64,000 nucleotides of DNA from Roseomonas marmotae. Lineage in GTDB: Bacteria; Pseudomonadota; Alphaproteobacteria; Acetobacterales; Acetobacteraceae. A program made the position numbers and the translations under genes. This document shows positions 9,493 through 22,658 of this stretch, piece by piece (within the stretch, counting starts at the first letter, position 1; each line of letters starts with the position of its first letter). The stretch spans positions 1,191,501-1,255,500 of the forward strand of contig NZ_CP061091.1 in assembly GCF_017654485.1 (NCBI RefSeq). The letters are read 5' to 3'. The notes beneath the pieces were generated by a model. The model saw nothing but the letters and a program-made list of their open reading frames with translations. It did not search any database and was not told the origin of the DNA.

Positions 9493-11733
9493 ATGAGCGC
9501 GGCGAGACGAAAGGCCGGCGGGAGTCCGCAGGCCGCCCCGCGCCCGCGCCTGCGGGTTCTGCTGCCGCTGCCTTTGGCCGGCGCCTACGACTACCGCGTG
9601 CCGGCGGGCATGGAGCCGCCGCCGCCCGGTACCTTCGTGCAGGTGCCGCTGGGCGGGCGGGAGACGACCGGCGTGGTCTGGGATGGCGAGGCCGACCCGG
9701 AGCTGCCGGAGCGCAAGCTGCGCGACATCACCCATCTGCTGGATGTGCCGCCGATGACGGCCAGCCTGCGGCGCTTCGTGGAATGGGTGGCGGCCTATAC
9801 CGTCGCCCCGCCCGGCGCGGTGCTGCGCATGGCCATGAGCAGCCCCTCGGCGCTGGAGCCGCCGATGGCCAAGGCGGGCTGGCGCGTCTCGGCCGGCGGG
9901 CGTGCCGCGCTGGCGCGGGGCAAGGGGCTGACCGGCGGCCGCCAACGGGTGCTGGAGACCATGCTGGGCGAGCTGGATGGCGAGGCGCATCTGGCCGCCA
10001 CCATTGTTGGCCGGGCCGGCGTCTCCTCCGGCGTGCTGCGGGGCATGGCCGATGCGGGGCTGCTGGAGCCGGCGCTGATCGAGCGTGGGGTGGAGTTCCC
10101 CCGGCCGGACCTCGCGCGCGGCGGGCCCGGGCTGAGCGAGGCGCAGCGCGTCGCCGCCGAGGGCATGCGGAAGGCGGTGGCCAGCAGGTCCTTCGGCGTC
10201 ACGCTGCTCTCCGGAGTCACTGGCTCCGGCAAGACGGAAGTCTACCTGGAGGCCGTGGCGGAATGCCTGGCGCAGGGCCGGCAGGCGCTGGTGCTGCTGC
10301 CGGAGATCGCGCTTTCGGCCCAGTGGCTGGAGCGTTTCGAGGCCCGGTTCGGCTGCCCGCCCGCGCTCTGGCACTCGGAGCTGGGCAGCAAGCGCCGCCG
10401 CGATACTTGGCGTGCCCTGGCGGAGGGGCGGGTGCAGGCGCTGGTCGGCGCGCGCTCGGCGCTGTTCCTGCCCTTCCCCGATCTCGGCCTGATCGTGGTG
10501 GATGAGGAGCACGAGACCGCCTTCAAGCAGGAGGACGGCGTCATCTACCACGCCCGGGACATGGCGGTGGTGCGCGCCCGGCTGAACGACGCCGCCTGCG
10601 TGCTGGCCTCCGCCACGCCGAGCCTGGAGACGCTGACCAATGTGGAGACGGGGCGCTATTCCGTGCTGCACCTGCCCACCCGGCATGGCGGCGCCACCCT
10701 GCCCAGCGTGGAGACCATCGACCAGCGGGTGACGCCGCCCGAGCGCGGCCGCTTCCTCAGCCCGCCGCTGGTGCAGGCGGTGCGGGACGCGATCGAGCGC
10801 GGGGAGCAGGCCATGCTCTTCCTGAACCGCCGCGGCTATGCGCCGCTGACGCTGTGCCGCACCTGCGGCCACCGGATGCGCTGCCCCAATTGCACGGCCT
10901 GGCTGGTGGAGCACCGCGTCCAGCGCCGGCTGCAATGCCACCACTGCGGCCATGCCGAGCCGATCCCGCCCCATTGCCCGGAATGCGGCGCCGAAGGCAG
11001 CCTGACGCCCCTCGGCCCCGGCGTGGAGCGGGTGCAGGAGGAGGCGGCGGAGCTGTTCCCCGATGCCCGCCGGCTGGTGATGGCCAGCGATACCCTGCCG
11101 GGCCCTGCCGCGGCGGCCGAGGCCGCGCGCGCCATCTCGGCGCGGGAGGTGGACCTGATCATCGGCACGCAGATCGTCGCCAAGGGCTGGCACTTCCCGC
11201 ATCTGACGCTGGTGGGAGTGGTGGATGCCGATCTCGGCCTGGCGGGCGGCGACCTGCGGGCGGCCGAGCGCACGGTGCAGCTGCTGCACCAGGTGGCCGG
11301 CCGCGCCGGCCGTGCCGAGGCACCGGGGCGGGTGCTGCTGCAATCCTGGAACCCCGAGCATCCCGTGATGCAGGCGCTGATCTCCGGCGACCTGGACGGC
11401 TTCATGCGGGCCGAGGCCGAGCAGCGCAGGCCGGGCCACTGGCCACCTTTCGGCCGCCTCGCCGCGCTGATCGTCAGTGCCGAGGATGAGCGGGAGGCCG
11501 ATACCACGGCGCGCGACCTGGGAATCGAGGCGCCGGGCGGGGATGGGGTGGAGGTGCTCGGCCCGGCCCCGGCGCCGCTGGCCATGCTGCGCGGCCGCCA
11601 CAGGCGGCGGCTGCTGATCAAGGTCCGGCGTGACGTGCCGGTGCAGCCGCTCCTGCGGGAATGGCTCTCCCGCGTCCGTGTGCCGGCCTCGGTGAAGGTG
11701 CAGGTCGATGTGGACCCGGTGAGCTTCCTTTGA
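9493..11733 (+). CDS. priA: Primosomal replication-restart helicase PriA
   Basis: This 746-residue 3'-5' superfamily 2 helicase reloads the replisome at stalled forks. The N-terminal DNA-binding domain (about 1-110) is followed by Walker A GVTGSGKT (241-248) and the DEEH box at 337-340. Eight zinc-binding cysteines lie between about residues 455 and 500 ([13 protein letters not shown]...[18 protein letters not shown]). The C-terminal helicase lobe carries [14 protein letters not shown] and [10 protein letters not shown]. Length is normal. It starts 70 bases from the divergent fsa gene and is followed by the ATP synthase operon after about 240 bases. Confidence 0.97.
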   Translation: MSAARRKAGGSPQAAPRPRLRVLLPLPLAGAYDYRVPAGMEPPPPGTFVQVPLGGRETTGVVWDGEADPELPERKLRDITHLLDVPPMTASLRRFVEWVAAYTVAPPGAVLRMAMSSPSALEPPMAKAGWRVSAGGRAALARGKGLTGGRQRVLETMLGELDGEAHLAATIVGRAGVSSGVLRGMADAGLLEPALIERGVEFPRPDLARGGPGLSEAQRVAAEGMRKAVASRSFGVTLLSGVTGSGKTEVYLEAVAECLAQGRQALVLLPEIALSAQWLERFEARFGCPPALWHSELGSKRRRDTWRALAEGRVQALVGARSALFLPFPDLGLIVVDEEHETAFKQEDGVIYHARDMAVVRARLNDAACVLASATPSLETLTNVETGRYSVLHLPTRHGGATLPSVETIDQRVTPPERGRFLSPPLVQAVRDAIERGEQAMLFLNRRGYAPLTLCRTCGHRMRCPNCTAWLVEHRVQRRLQCHHCGHAEPIPPHCPECGAEGSLTPLGPGVERVQEEAAELFPDARRLVMASDTLPGPAAAAEAARAISAREVDLIIGTQIVAKGWHFPHLTLVGVVDADLGLAGGDLRAAERTVQLLHQVAGRAGRAEAPGRVLLQSWNPEHPVMQALISGDLDGFMRAEAEQRRPGHWPPFGRLAALIVSAEDEREADTTARDLGIEAPGGDGVEVLGPAPAPLAMLRGRHRRRLLIKVRRDVPVQPLLREWLSRVRVPASVKVQVDVDPVSFL

Positions 11734-11847
11734 CCCTTTTTGTACACAAGACACCCGTATTCGGCGCCTGAGCGGGGCAATCGGGCGGTTATGGCGGCGA
11801 AAGTGACCCTAAATTGAAACTCCGGTAACGAATCCCCCCCGAGCCGG

Positions 11848-11876
11848 TTGCCGCCCCTCGACCGGCTGTGTTAATG
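11848..11876 (+). promoter_or_regulatory. Possible sigma-70 type promoter for the atp operon
   Basis: TTGCCG (11848-11853) and TTAATG (11871-11876) are separated by 17 bases, about 100 bases before the atpH start. The match to consensus is moderate. The 240-base priA-atpH gap holds no other gene; it also contains TTGACC followed by a T run just after priA and a C-rich stretch, neither of which I can assign. Confidence 0.3.
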
Positions 11877-11979
11877 CCCGGCCGCCGCGACGGAAGATCC
11901 TCCGGGCGCGTCATGATTGCTGCCCGACGGGGGTGTGAGCCCTTCAAGGGGAGCTAGAAAGCAAGAAACGGGATTGTCC

Positions 11980-14105
<2,126 letters not shown>

Positions 14106-14128
14106 GGGGAGGCTAGGGGAGCAGACCC

Positions 14129-16448
<2,320 letters not shown>

Positions 16449-16458
16449 GGACGCAGCC

Positions 16459-16869
16459 ATGGCGAGCTTCGACCTTGAACTGGTGAGCCCGGAGAAGCTG
16501 CTGCTCTCCCGCCCCGTCGAGATGGCGATCATCCCGGCGGCGGAGGGTGAGATGGGCGTCCTCCCCGGTCACTCCCCGATGATCGTCGCCCTCAGGGGCG
16601 GCGTCATCGAGGTGCGCGAGGCCGGCAAGCAGCCCGAGCGCCTCTTCGTCGCCGGTGGCTTCGCCGAGATCACGCCGACCCGCATGACCGTGCTGGCCGA
16701 CGAGGCGACGCCGGTGTCTGAACTCTCCCGCGCCCAGGCCGAGACCCGGCTGCGGGAGGCGCAGGCCGCCTATGAGGCCGCTGCCACGGAGACCCCGGAA
16801 GCGCGCGAGAGGGCCATGGACCGCCTCCTGGCCACCCGCGTCATGCTGGATGTCGCCGGCGCGGCCTGA
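16459..16869 (+). CDS. atpC: ATP synthase F1 subunit epsilon
   Basis: The 136-residue epsilon subunit couples gamma to the c-ring and can inhibit ATP hydrolysis. The N-terminal beta sandwich is intact (FDLELVSPEKLLLSRPVEM, EGEMGVLPGHSPMI). A two-helix C-terminal part follows (LSRAQAETRLREAQAAYEAA). It is the last gene of the operon, 10 bases after atpD, and a strong terminator lies 39 bases downstream. The Fo genes are not in this window, as expected for alphaproteobacteria, where F1 and Fo operons are separate. Confidence 0.96.
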   Translation: MASFDLELVSPEKLLLSRPVEMAIIPAAEGEMGVLPGHSPMIVALRGGVIEVREAGKQPERLFVAGGFAEITPTRMTVLADEATPVSELSRAQAETRLREAQAAYEAAATETPEARERAMDRLLATRVMLDVAGAA

Positions 16870-16907
16870 GCCGATCAACCGGGGTTGTGCCCCGTCTCTC
16901 TTGCAAA

Positions 16908-16954
16908 CCGAACGCCGCCCGCAGAACATGATCGCGGGCGGCGTTCGGCGTTTT
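16908..16954 (+). terminator. Rho-independent terminator of atpHAGDC
   Basis: A perfect 15-bp stem (16908-16922 with 16934-16948, CCGAACGCCGCCCGC and its complement) with an 11-nt loop is followed by CG and then TTTT at 16951-16954. It lies between atpC and the next gene on the same strand and should insulate the ferritin-like gene from the highly expressed atp operon. Confidence 0.88.
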
Positions 16955-16997
16955 CCGGGTGCCGTCTGGCGGTGAATTCAGAAGGTTGAATGGCAGC

Positions 16998-17858
16998 ATG
17001 AAACACTGGCGTATCGAGCAGGTTGCCTGGGACCGGTTCGACCCGTCCAGGATCGAGCCGGGCATCGTGCCGCTGGTGAAGGCGGCGGCCATGGTCGAGA
17101 AGAACGGCGTCGACTACGCCAAATACCTCAATGGCGTCTTCTCCGACGATCCCGACTTCCGCCAGGCCGCCGACAACTGGGCGGTCGAGGAAGTGCAGCA
17201 CGGCGACGCGCTGGGGCAATGGGCCATGCTGGCCGATCCCAGCTGGAACTTCGATGATTCCTTCGAGCGCTACCGCAACGGCTACAAGATCGACGTCAAT
17301 GCCGATGCCTCCATCCGTGGCAGCCGCACGGGCGAGCTGATCGCCCGCTGCATGGTGGAGACAGGCACCTCCTCCTATTACACCGCCCTGGGGGAGGCGA
17401 CCGAGGAGCCGGTGCTGAAGGAGATCTGCAAGCTCATCGCCGCCGACGAGTACCGGCACTTCAAGCTCTTCTACGACCACATGAAGCGCTACCTGGCGCG
17501 GGAGAAGCTGAGCTTCCTGCAGCGGCTGCGCGTGGCCGCCGGGCGCATCGGCGAGTCCGAGGACGACGAGCTGGCCTTCGCCTTCCATTGCGGCAATGAC
17601 GCCGTCGGCGTGCCTTATGACCATAACCGCTGCATCGCCGGCTATATGGGCCATGCGATGGGCTACTACCGCTACCGCCATATCGAGCGCGGCATGGGCA
17701 TGGTGTTCAAGTCCATTGGCCTGCAGCCGCGCGGCCGGCTCTCCAGCCTCGCGGCCAAGGGGGCGTGGCGCCTGCTCTGCTGGCGGCGCGACAAGTTCAA
17801 GCGGGAGATGGTCGTGGCCAACGAGAACCTCGCCAGCCGCCAGCGGGCCGCGGCCTGA
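16998..17858 (+). CDS. Ferritin-like diiron protein (acyl-ACP desaturase-like fold)
   Basis: A 286-residue predicted four-helix-bundle protein with a complete carboxylate-bridged diiron ligand set: Glu34 (AMVEKNG), Glu65-x2-His68 (AVEEVQHGD), Glu121 (MVETGTSSYY) and Glu151-x2-His154 (ADEYRHFKLF). Spacing and context resemble the acyl-ACP desaturase/ferritin-like families more than storage ferritins. The C-terminal ~50 residues are strongly basic (GAWRLLCWRRDKFKREM). The substrate cannot be told from sequence; possibilities are desaturation, hydroxylation or oxygen/peroxide handling. The ATG at 16998 is chosen because the helical core begins there. Its stop overlaps the possible start of a GH10 gene. 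Confidence 0.75.
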   Translation: MKHWRIEQVAWDRFDPSRIEPGIVPLVKAAAMVEKNGVDYAKYLNGVFSDDPDFRQAADNWAVEEVQHGDALGQWAMLADPSWNFDDSFERYRNGYKIDVNADASIRGSRTGELIARCMVETGTSSYYTALGEATEEPVLKEICKLIAADEYRHFKLFYDHMKRYLAREKLSFLQRLRVAAGRIGESEDDELAFAFHCGNDAVGVPYDHNRCIAGYMGHAMGYYRYRHIERGMGMVFKSIGLQPRGRLSSLAAKGAWRLLCWRRDKFKREMVVANENLASRQRAAA

Positions 17859-18964
17859 GCGCGCGGCTCACCCGTCGCGGCGCCCTGGCGGCGGCCCTGG
17901 TCGGACTGTCCGGGACGGGCATGGGCCAGCCGGACCGGCCGGGGCTAGGGGTTCTGGCACGCGGCAACGGCATCACATTCGGCACTGCCGTGCAGGGCGG
18001 GCTGCTGTCGAGGGACAGCGACTACGCCAGCGCCATCGGGCGCGAGGCGGCGATCCTCGTGCCGGAATACGAGGGCAAGTGGGGTAGCCTGCAACCCGCC
18101 GAAGGCCGGTTCGACACCGGGCCGCTGGACAGCGTCCTGGCCTGGGGGCGCGTTCACTCCAGGCCGGTGCGGGGCCATGCGCTGATCTGGCACCAGGATC
18201 TGCCGGACTGGACGCAGCGGGCCATGATGGAAAGCCCTCAGCGCGCCCGCGCCGTGATGGAGGCGCATTTCGGCACCGTGCTGGGCCATACCCGCCAGCA
18301 GATCCGTGACTGGGACGTGGTCAACGAGGTCATCGCCGACCCGCCGGGCAGCGACACGCCGCAGACGGTGGGTGGCGACCTGCGGGACACTCCCTGGCTG
18401 CGCGCGCTCGGCCCTTCCTATATTGAGACGGCGCTGCGGATGGCGCGGGAGCGGGACCCGACGCTCCGCCTGACCCTGAATGAATACGGCATCGAGGAAG
18501 ATACCCCCGATGCCGCGGAGAAGCGGCGCCGGCTGCTGGCCCTGGTGCGGGACCTGCTGGAGCGGAATGTTCCGCTGGATGCCATCGGGCTGCAGGCGCA
18601 TCTGCAACTGGCCAAGCCCTTCAACCCGGCGGTGCTGAGCGGCTTCATCAAGGAGCTGCGGGCGGCCGGGCTTTCCGTGCTGGTCACCGAGCTGGATGTT
18701 CGGGAGACCTGGGACGCGCCGCAGGACCTCGCCGCCCGGGACGCGCTGGTGGCGGAGCGCAGCTATGCCTTCGTCTCCACCGCGCTCTCGGCCGGGGTGC
18801 GGACGGTGCTGACCTGGGGCCTCGGGCAGAAATACTCCTGGCTGGCGACCAATCCGGCGGTGGCCCTGCCGGAGGGGCGCATCCATCGCGGCCTGCCGCT
18901 GGGCCCGGACGGGCAGCGCACCCCGATGTGGGACGCCCTGGCGCGCGCCTTCGCGGGGCGCTGA
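17855..18964 (+). CDS. Tat-exported GH10 endo-beta-1,4-xylanase
   Basis: A glycoside hydrolase family 10 protein of about 369 residues. It has a twin-arginine signal (SARLTRRGALAAALVGL) and a TIM-barrel with the acid/base Glu158 (DWDVVNEV) and the nucleophile Glu279 (LVTELDVRE). The substrate-binding motif GHALIWHQDLPDW is also present. It should cut xylan backbones outside the cytoplasm. The start is unusual: no ATG, GTG or TTG lies at the signal peptide. I propose CTG at 17855, which overlaps the preceding stop as CTGA; the alternative GTG at 17765 would add 30 Arg/Gln-rich residues overlapping the diiron gene. No other xylan genes are nearby. Confidence 0.82.
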   Translation: MSARLTRRGALAAALVGLSGTGMGQPDRPGLGVLARGNGITFGTAVQGGLLSRDSDYASAIGREAAILVPEYEGKWGSLQPAEGRFDTGPLDSVLAWGRVHSRPVRGHALIWHQDLPDWTQRAMMESPQRARAVMEAHFGTVLGHTRQQIRDWDVVNEVIADPPGSDTPQTVGGDLRDTPWLRALGPSYIETALRMARERDPTLRLTLNEYGIEEDTPDAAEKRRRLLALVRDLLERNVPLDAIGLQAHLQLAKPFNPAVLSGFIKELRAAGLSVLVTELDVRETWDAPQDLAARDALVAERSYAFVSTALSAGVRTVLTWGLGQKYSWLATNPAVALPEGRIHRGLPLGPDGQRTPMWDALARAFAGR

Positions 18965-19014
18965 CGCAAGCACATATGGCGCCAGGGCGGCGGGCGCCCT
19001 AGTGTGCCGCCACC

Positions 19015-20421
19015 ATGCGCTATCTCTCCACGCGGGGCGAAGCCCCGGTTCGCGAATTCGAAGACGTGCTGCTGGCGGGCCTCGCCGAGGATGGCGGGCT
19101 CTTCCTGCCGGAATCCTGGCCGGAGCTGTCGGCGGATGAATGGCGCGCGCTGCGCGGCCTGCCCTATGCCGAGCTTTCGGCGAAGCTGATGGCCTATTTC
19201 ACCGCCCCCGCCATTTCCGAGGCGGAGCTGCTGGTGATGACGCGCGCCGCCTATGCCGGCTTCGGCCATGCCGCCACGGCCCCGCTGGTGCAGCTGGAGC
19301 CCGGCATCTTCGCGCTGGAGCTGTTCCACGGCCCGACGCTGGCCTTCAAGGACATGGCCATGCAGCTGCTGGGGCGGCTGTTCGACCATGTGCTGGCCAA
19401 GCGGGGGGAGCGCATCACCATCGTCGGCGCCACTTCCGGCGATACCGGCAGCGCGGCCATCGAGGCCTGCCGGGACCGTGCCTCCATCGACATCGTCATC
19501 CTGCATCCGGAGGGGCGTACCAGCCCGGTGCAGCGGCGGCAGATGACCACCGTGCTCTCCTCCAATGTCCGCAACATCGCCGTCCAGGGCAGCTTTGACG
19601 ACTGCCAGGACCTGGTGAAGGCGATGTTCAACGACGCGCCCTTCCGGCGGGAGATGAAGCTCTCGGCGGTGAATTCCATCAACTGGGCGCGCATCGCGGC
19701 GCAGATCCCCTATTACGCCTATGCCGCGCTGGCGCTGGGTGCGCCGGACCGGCCGGTCTCCTTCTCCGTCCCCACCGGCAATTTCGGCAATGTGCTGGCC
19801 GCCTGGGTCGCCCGCCGCATGGGGCTGCCGATCGAGCGGCTGATCATCGGCGCCAATCGCAACGACATCCTGGCCCGCTTCATCGCCAGCAACGACATGT
19901 CCGCCCGCCCGGTGGAGCCCAGCCTCTCGCCGAGCATGGATATCCAGGTCTCTTCGAATTTCGAGCGCCTGCTCTTCGAGTTGCTGGACCGAGACCCGAA
20001 GGCGACGGCCGAGATCATGACCCGCTTCCGCGCCGAGGGACGCATGCCCGTGCCGGATGGCGCCTGGAAGCAGGCCACGGATCTCTTCGACGGCTTCGTG
20101 CTGCCGGACGAGGGGACGCTGGAGGAAATCCGGCGGCTCCATACCGAGAGCGCCTATCTTGCGGACCCCCATACCGCCATCGGCACCGCGGCCGCCCGGG
20201 CCATGCGCCCGGAGGACAGGGGTATCCCTGTCGTGGTGGCCGCCACGGCGCATCCGGCCAAGTTCCCGGACGCGGTGGAGCGCGCCACCGGCTTCCGCCC
20301 GCCGCTGCCCGCCCGCCTGGCGGATCTGCATGAGCGGGAGGAGCGCTTCGAGGTGCTGCCGGCCGAGCTGGAAGCGATCGAGGCGGCCGTGAAGGGGCAC
20401 GCCCGCCGCAACGCCGCCTAG
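19015..20421 (+). CDS. thrC: Threonine synthase
   Basis: A 468-residue PLP enzyme that converts O-phosphohomoserine to threonine. The N-terminal MRYLSTRGEAPVREFEDVLLAGLAEDGGLFLPE is the type-2 ThrC signature, read as contiguous blocks. The PLP lysine is Lys112 in HGPTLAFKDMAM, and the phosphate-binding GATSGDTGSA follows near residue 140. Length matches the long (fungal/proteobacterial) class. It sits 50 bases after the xylanase and is convergent with the PEP-CTERM gene. In alphaproteobacteria it often precedes an M16 protease gene, as it does here after the PEP-CTERM insertion. Confidence 0.95.
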   Translation: MRYLSTRGEAPVREFEDVLLAGLAEDGGLFLPESWPELSADEWRALRGLPYAELSAKLMAYFTAPAISEAELLVMTRAAYAGFGHAATAPLVQLEPGIFALELFHGPTLAFKDMAMQLLGRLFDHVLAKRGERITIVGATSGDTGSAAIEACRDRASIDIVILHPEGRTSPVQRRQMTTVLSSNVRNIAVQGSFDDCQDLVKAMFNDAPFRREMKLSAVNSINWARIAAQIPYYAYAALALGAPDRPVSFSVPTGNFGNVLAAWVARRMGLPIERLIIGANRNDILARFIASNDMSARPVEPSLSPSMDIQVSSNFERLLFELLDRDPKATAEIMTRFRAEGRMPVPDGAWKQATDLFDGFVLPDEGTLEEIRRLHTESAYLADPHTAIGTAAARAMRPEDRGIPVVVAATAHPAKFPDAVERATGFRPPLPARLADLHEREERFEVLPAELEAIEAAVKGHARRNAA

Positions 20422-20440
20422 CCCGGCCGGACAGACCCGA

Positions 20441-20464
20441 CCGCCCCGCGCTCAGGCGGGGCGG
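20441..20464. terminator. Possible bidirectional hairpin between thrC and the PEP-CTERM gene
   Basis: A stem of 8-9 bp (CCGCCCCG at 20441-20448 with CGGGGCGG at 20457-20464) lies 20 bases after the thrC stop and 16 bases past the convergent gene's stop. No T run follows on either strand, so termination strength is doubtful. Confidence 0.35.
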
Positions 20465-20479
20465 CGTCGCTCGGCTGTC

Positions 20480-21088
20480 TCAGCCGGCGATGGCAGCGGC
20501 CCGCCTGCGCCGGCGCGCCGCCAGCAGCCCGAGGCCACCGACCGCCAGCAGCGACAGGGTGGAAGGCTCGGGCACGGCGGTTGCCTTCGTCTTCACGGTG
20601 CCGGAGAGGCTGCAGCCAGCGGTGCAGGCACCGAAGCCTGCCGTGAAATTGCCCGTGAAGGCATCCCCGGTGATGCTCATGCTGAAATTGCCGAGCGGGT
20701 TCAGCGCGGAGAAGCTGCCATTCGGCGCCCCGCCGGGGCTGCTGGTCAGGGAGCCCGTGGCCGCCGTTCCGGCCGGCAGGGCGGTACCCGCCAGCAGGTC
20801 GGCCAGCGTCACGGAGAGGGCGAGGCCCGGCGTGGCGAAGGAGAAGTCCAGCCCCAGGAGCCCATCGGTCACGGCCGTGACCGCACCCCCGCTGGTCAGT
20901 CCGTAGGAGAGGTTGAGGCCACTGGCGTAAGCCTCGTCGCTGACGGTGATGGTGCCGCCGATGTTCACGCCGCCGGGCGGGGTTCCACCGGTCTGGGCGA
21001 AGTTGAAGATGACATCGGCGGAGGCGGGGGCGGCGCTGAGCCCCAGGGCAAGTCCCATTGCCAGGCCAGCGATACGGAGTGTCTTCAT
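20480..21088 (-). CDS. PEP-CTERM sorted surface/secreted protein
   Basis: A 202-residue exported protein. A Sec signal peptide covers about 1-24 (cleavage after ASA). The middle is a Gly/Ser/Thr-rich beta-type region with a close cysteine pair (Cys155, Cys159). The C-terminus is a textbook PEP-CTERM tail: VPEPSTLSLL, a transmembrane stretch, then RRRRR. Such tails are recognised by an exosortase (EpsH/XrtA family), which removes them during surface or matrix export. No exosortase or exopolysaccharide gene is in this window, so it depends on a locus elsewhere. ATG 21088 has GAGGAAG upstream. The function of the mature domain is not recognisable. Confidence 0.87.
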   Translation of the reverse strand: MKTLRIAGLAMGLALGLSAAPASADVIFNFAQTGGTPPGGVNIGGTITVSDEAYASGLNLSYGLTSGGAVTAVTDGLLGLDFSFATPGLALSVTLADLLAGTALPAGTAATGSLTSSPGGAPNGSFSALNPLGNFSMSITGDAFTGNFTAGFGACTAGCSLSGTVKTKATAVPEPSTLSLLAVGGLGLLAARRRRRAAAIAG

Positions 21089-21392
21089 GGCTTCTTCCTC
21101 ACCGCAGCGAAAATGCTGCAAGCCATGGGCAAGCAGGACTCATGCCTGCTGAATTATTTTTGCATATTCAGCAAGTTAATGAGGGTGCCGTAAAATCGAC
21201 CGGCATAGATGTAAAGTAATTCGACATTGGATGGACCTCAGGGGCGCGGCGCATGCGCGGGGCGTAACCCTTGCGGTTCCGAAACACATGGCTCGGGGTC
21301 GCAGTTTCCATGTCCTGGCCCTACATTAAGGGGCAGAGTCAAAGAATCCGCCCCCTGAGCCTTACTCCCGGGGACTACACAGGAATTTCCGA
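21089..21392. other. 304-base non-coding, AT-richer divergent control region
   Basis: The longest gap without a gene in the window, between the reverse PEP-CTERM gene and the forward M16 protease. The part at about 21147-21225 is clearly richer in A and T than the surroundings. It must hold the promoters of both genes. I see no clear consensus promoter for the M16 gene; TTAACT and ATAATT on the reverse strand, 16 bases apart, are a weak candidate for the PEP-CTERM gene. Confidence 0.6.
21132..21173. promoter_or_regulatory. Overlapping inverted repeats upstream of the PEP-CTERM gene
   Basis: Two inverted repeats share bases. AGCAGG (21132-21137) pairs with CCTGCT (21145-21150), and TGCTGAAT (21147-21154) pairs with ATTCAGCA (21166-21173). 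They lie 44-85 bases before the PEP-CTERM start codon. The second is AT-rich and symmetric, like an operator; as RNA the two stems would exclude each other. Confidence 0.4.
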
Positions 21393-22658
21393 ATGTCAGA
21401 TGCGGTGCGGCTGACGCGCCTCCCTAACGGCCTGACCGTCGTCTCCGAGACGATGCCGCGGGTCGAGACTGTTTCCATCGGCGCCTATGTCCATGCCGGC
21501 ACGCGGGACGAAACGGCCGCTGAGAACGGCGTCTCTCACTTCCTCGAACACATGGCCTTCAAGGGCACCGAGAAGCGCGACGCCGCCGCCATCGCCCGTG
21601 AGATCGAGAATGTCGGCGGCCATCTCAACGCTTATACGGCGCGCGAGCAGACCGCTTACTACGCCAAGGTGCTGAAGGAGGACATGCCGCTGGCCGCCGA
21701 TATCCTCGGCGACATCCTGACGCATTCCACTTTCATCCCGGAGGAGCTGGAGCGCGAGCGCGGCGTGATCCTGCAGGAGATCGGCCAGGCCAACGACACG
21801 CCTGACGATATCGTCTTCGACCATTTCCAGGCCACCGCCTTCCCCGACCAGCCCATGGGCCGTCCCACCCTGGGCACCGAGGAGGTGATCGCCCGGATGC
21901 CGCGGGAGGCCCTGACGGGCTACATGCGGCATCACTACGGCCCCAGCCGCATGGTGGTGGCCGCCGCCGGCGCGCTGGAGCATGACGACCTCGTCGCGCA
22001 GGTGCGGCAGCACTTCGCCGACCTGCCGACCGTGGACCCCGCGCTGGGCGAGCCGGCCCGCTACACCGGCGGCGAATTCCGTGAGGAGCGGGACCTGGAT
22101 CAGGTGCATGTGGTGCTGGGCTTCGAGGGGCCGGCGGTCACGACCCAGTGGCACTACCCCACCATGCTCCTCTCCACCCTGCTGGGTGGCGGCATGTCTT
22201 CCCGCCTCTTCCAGGAGATCCGGGAGAAGCGCGGGCTGGTCTATTCCATCTATTCCTTCGCCCAGCCCTTCCGCGACGGTGGCGTCTTCTCGATCTATGC
22301 CGGCACGGGCGAGGATCAGGCCGCCGAGCTGGTGCCGGTGACGCTGGAGGAGCTGCGCCGGGTGCAGCATGACGTCAGCCTGGACGAGCTGAACCGCGCC
22401 AAGGCGCAGCTGCGCGCCTCCGTGCTGATGTCGCTGGAATCGACCGGCAGCCGCTGCGAGCAGCTGGCCCGTCAGCTTCAGGTGCATGGCCGCGTCATCA
22501 CGCCGGAGGAAACCAAGGCGAGGATCGCGGCCGTGACGATCGAGGATGTGCAGGCGGCGGCGGCGATGATCTTCCGCTCCCGCCCCACGCTGGCGGCGCT
22601 GGGTCCGGCCGGCAAGGTGCCGGGCCTTCCGGCCATCGCGGAGAAGCTGGCGGCATGA
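21393..22658 (+). CDS. M16 family zinc peptidase (processing peptidase type)
   Basis: A 421-residue insulinase-family protease. The inverted zinc motif HFLEH (His49, Glu52, His53) is intact in VSHFLEHMAFKGT, and the distal zinc-ligand region is present (LEREREVILQEI-like sequence near residue 125). The second M16 domain carries GGGMSSRLFQEIREKRGLVY. Length matches single-chain bacterial relatives of the mitochondrial processing peptidase beta subunit. It has no signal peptide, so it is probably cytoplasmic. Its stop overlaps the pmbA start by 4 bases (ATGA). Confidence 0.92.
   Translation: MSDAVRLTRLPNGLTVVSETMPRVETVSIGAYVHAGTRDETAAENGVSHFLEHMAFKGTEKRDAAAIAREIENVGGHLNAYTAREQTAYYAKVLKEDMPLAADILGDILTHSTFIPEELERERGVILQEIGQANDTPDDIVFDHFQATAFPDQPMGRPTLGTEEVIARMPREALTGYMRHHYGPSRMVVAAAGALEHDDLVAQVRQHFADLPTVDPALGEPARYTGGEFREERDLDQVHVVLGFEGPAVTTQWHYPTMLLSTLLGGGMSSRLFQEIREKRGLVYSIYSFAQPFRDGGVFSIYAGTGEDQAAELVPVTLEELRRVQHDVSLDELNRAKAQLRASVLMSLESTGSRCEQLARQLQVHGRVITPEETKARIAAVTIEDVQAAAAMIFRSRPTLAALGPAGKVPGLPAIAEKLAA

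Noticed and set aside
9472-11754. 760-codon open frame antisense to priA, and similar long frames opposite rnj, nuoL, nuoN and the AceE-like gene
   Set aside because: These are codon-bias shadows: the opposite strand encodes complete, well-conserved proteins, and the antisense products are low-complexity.
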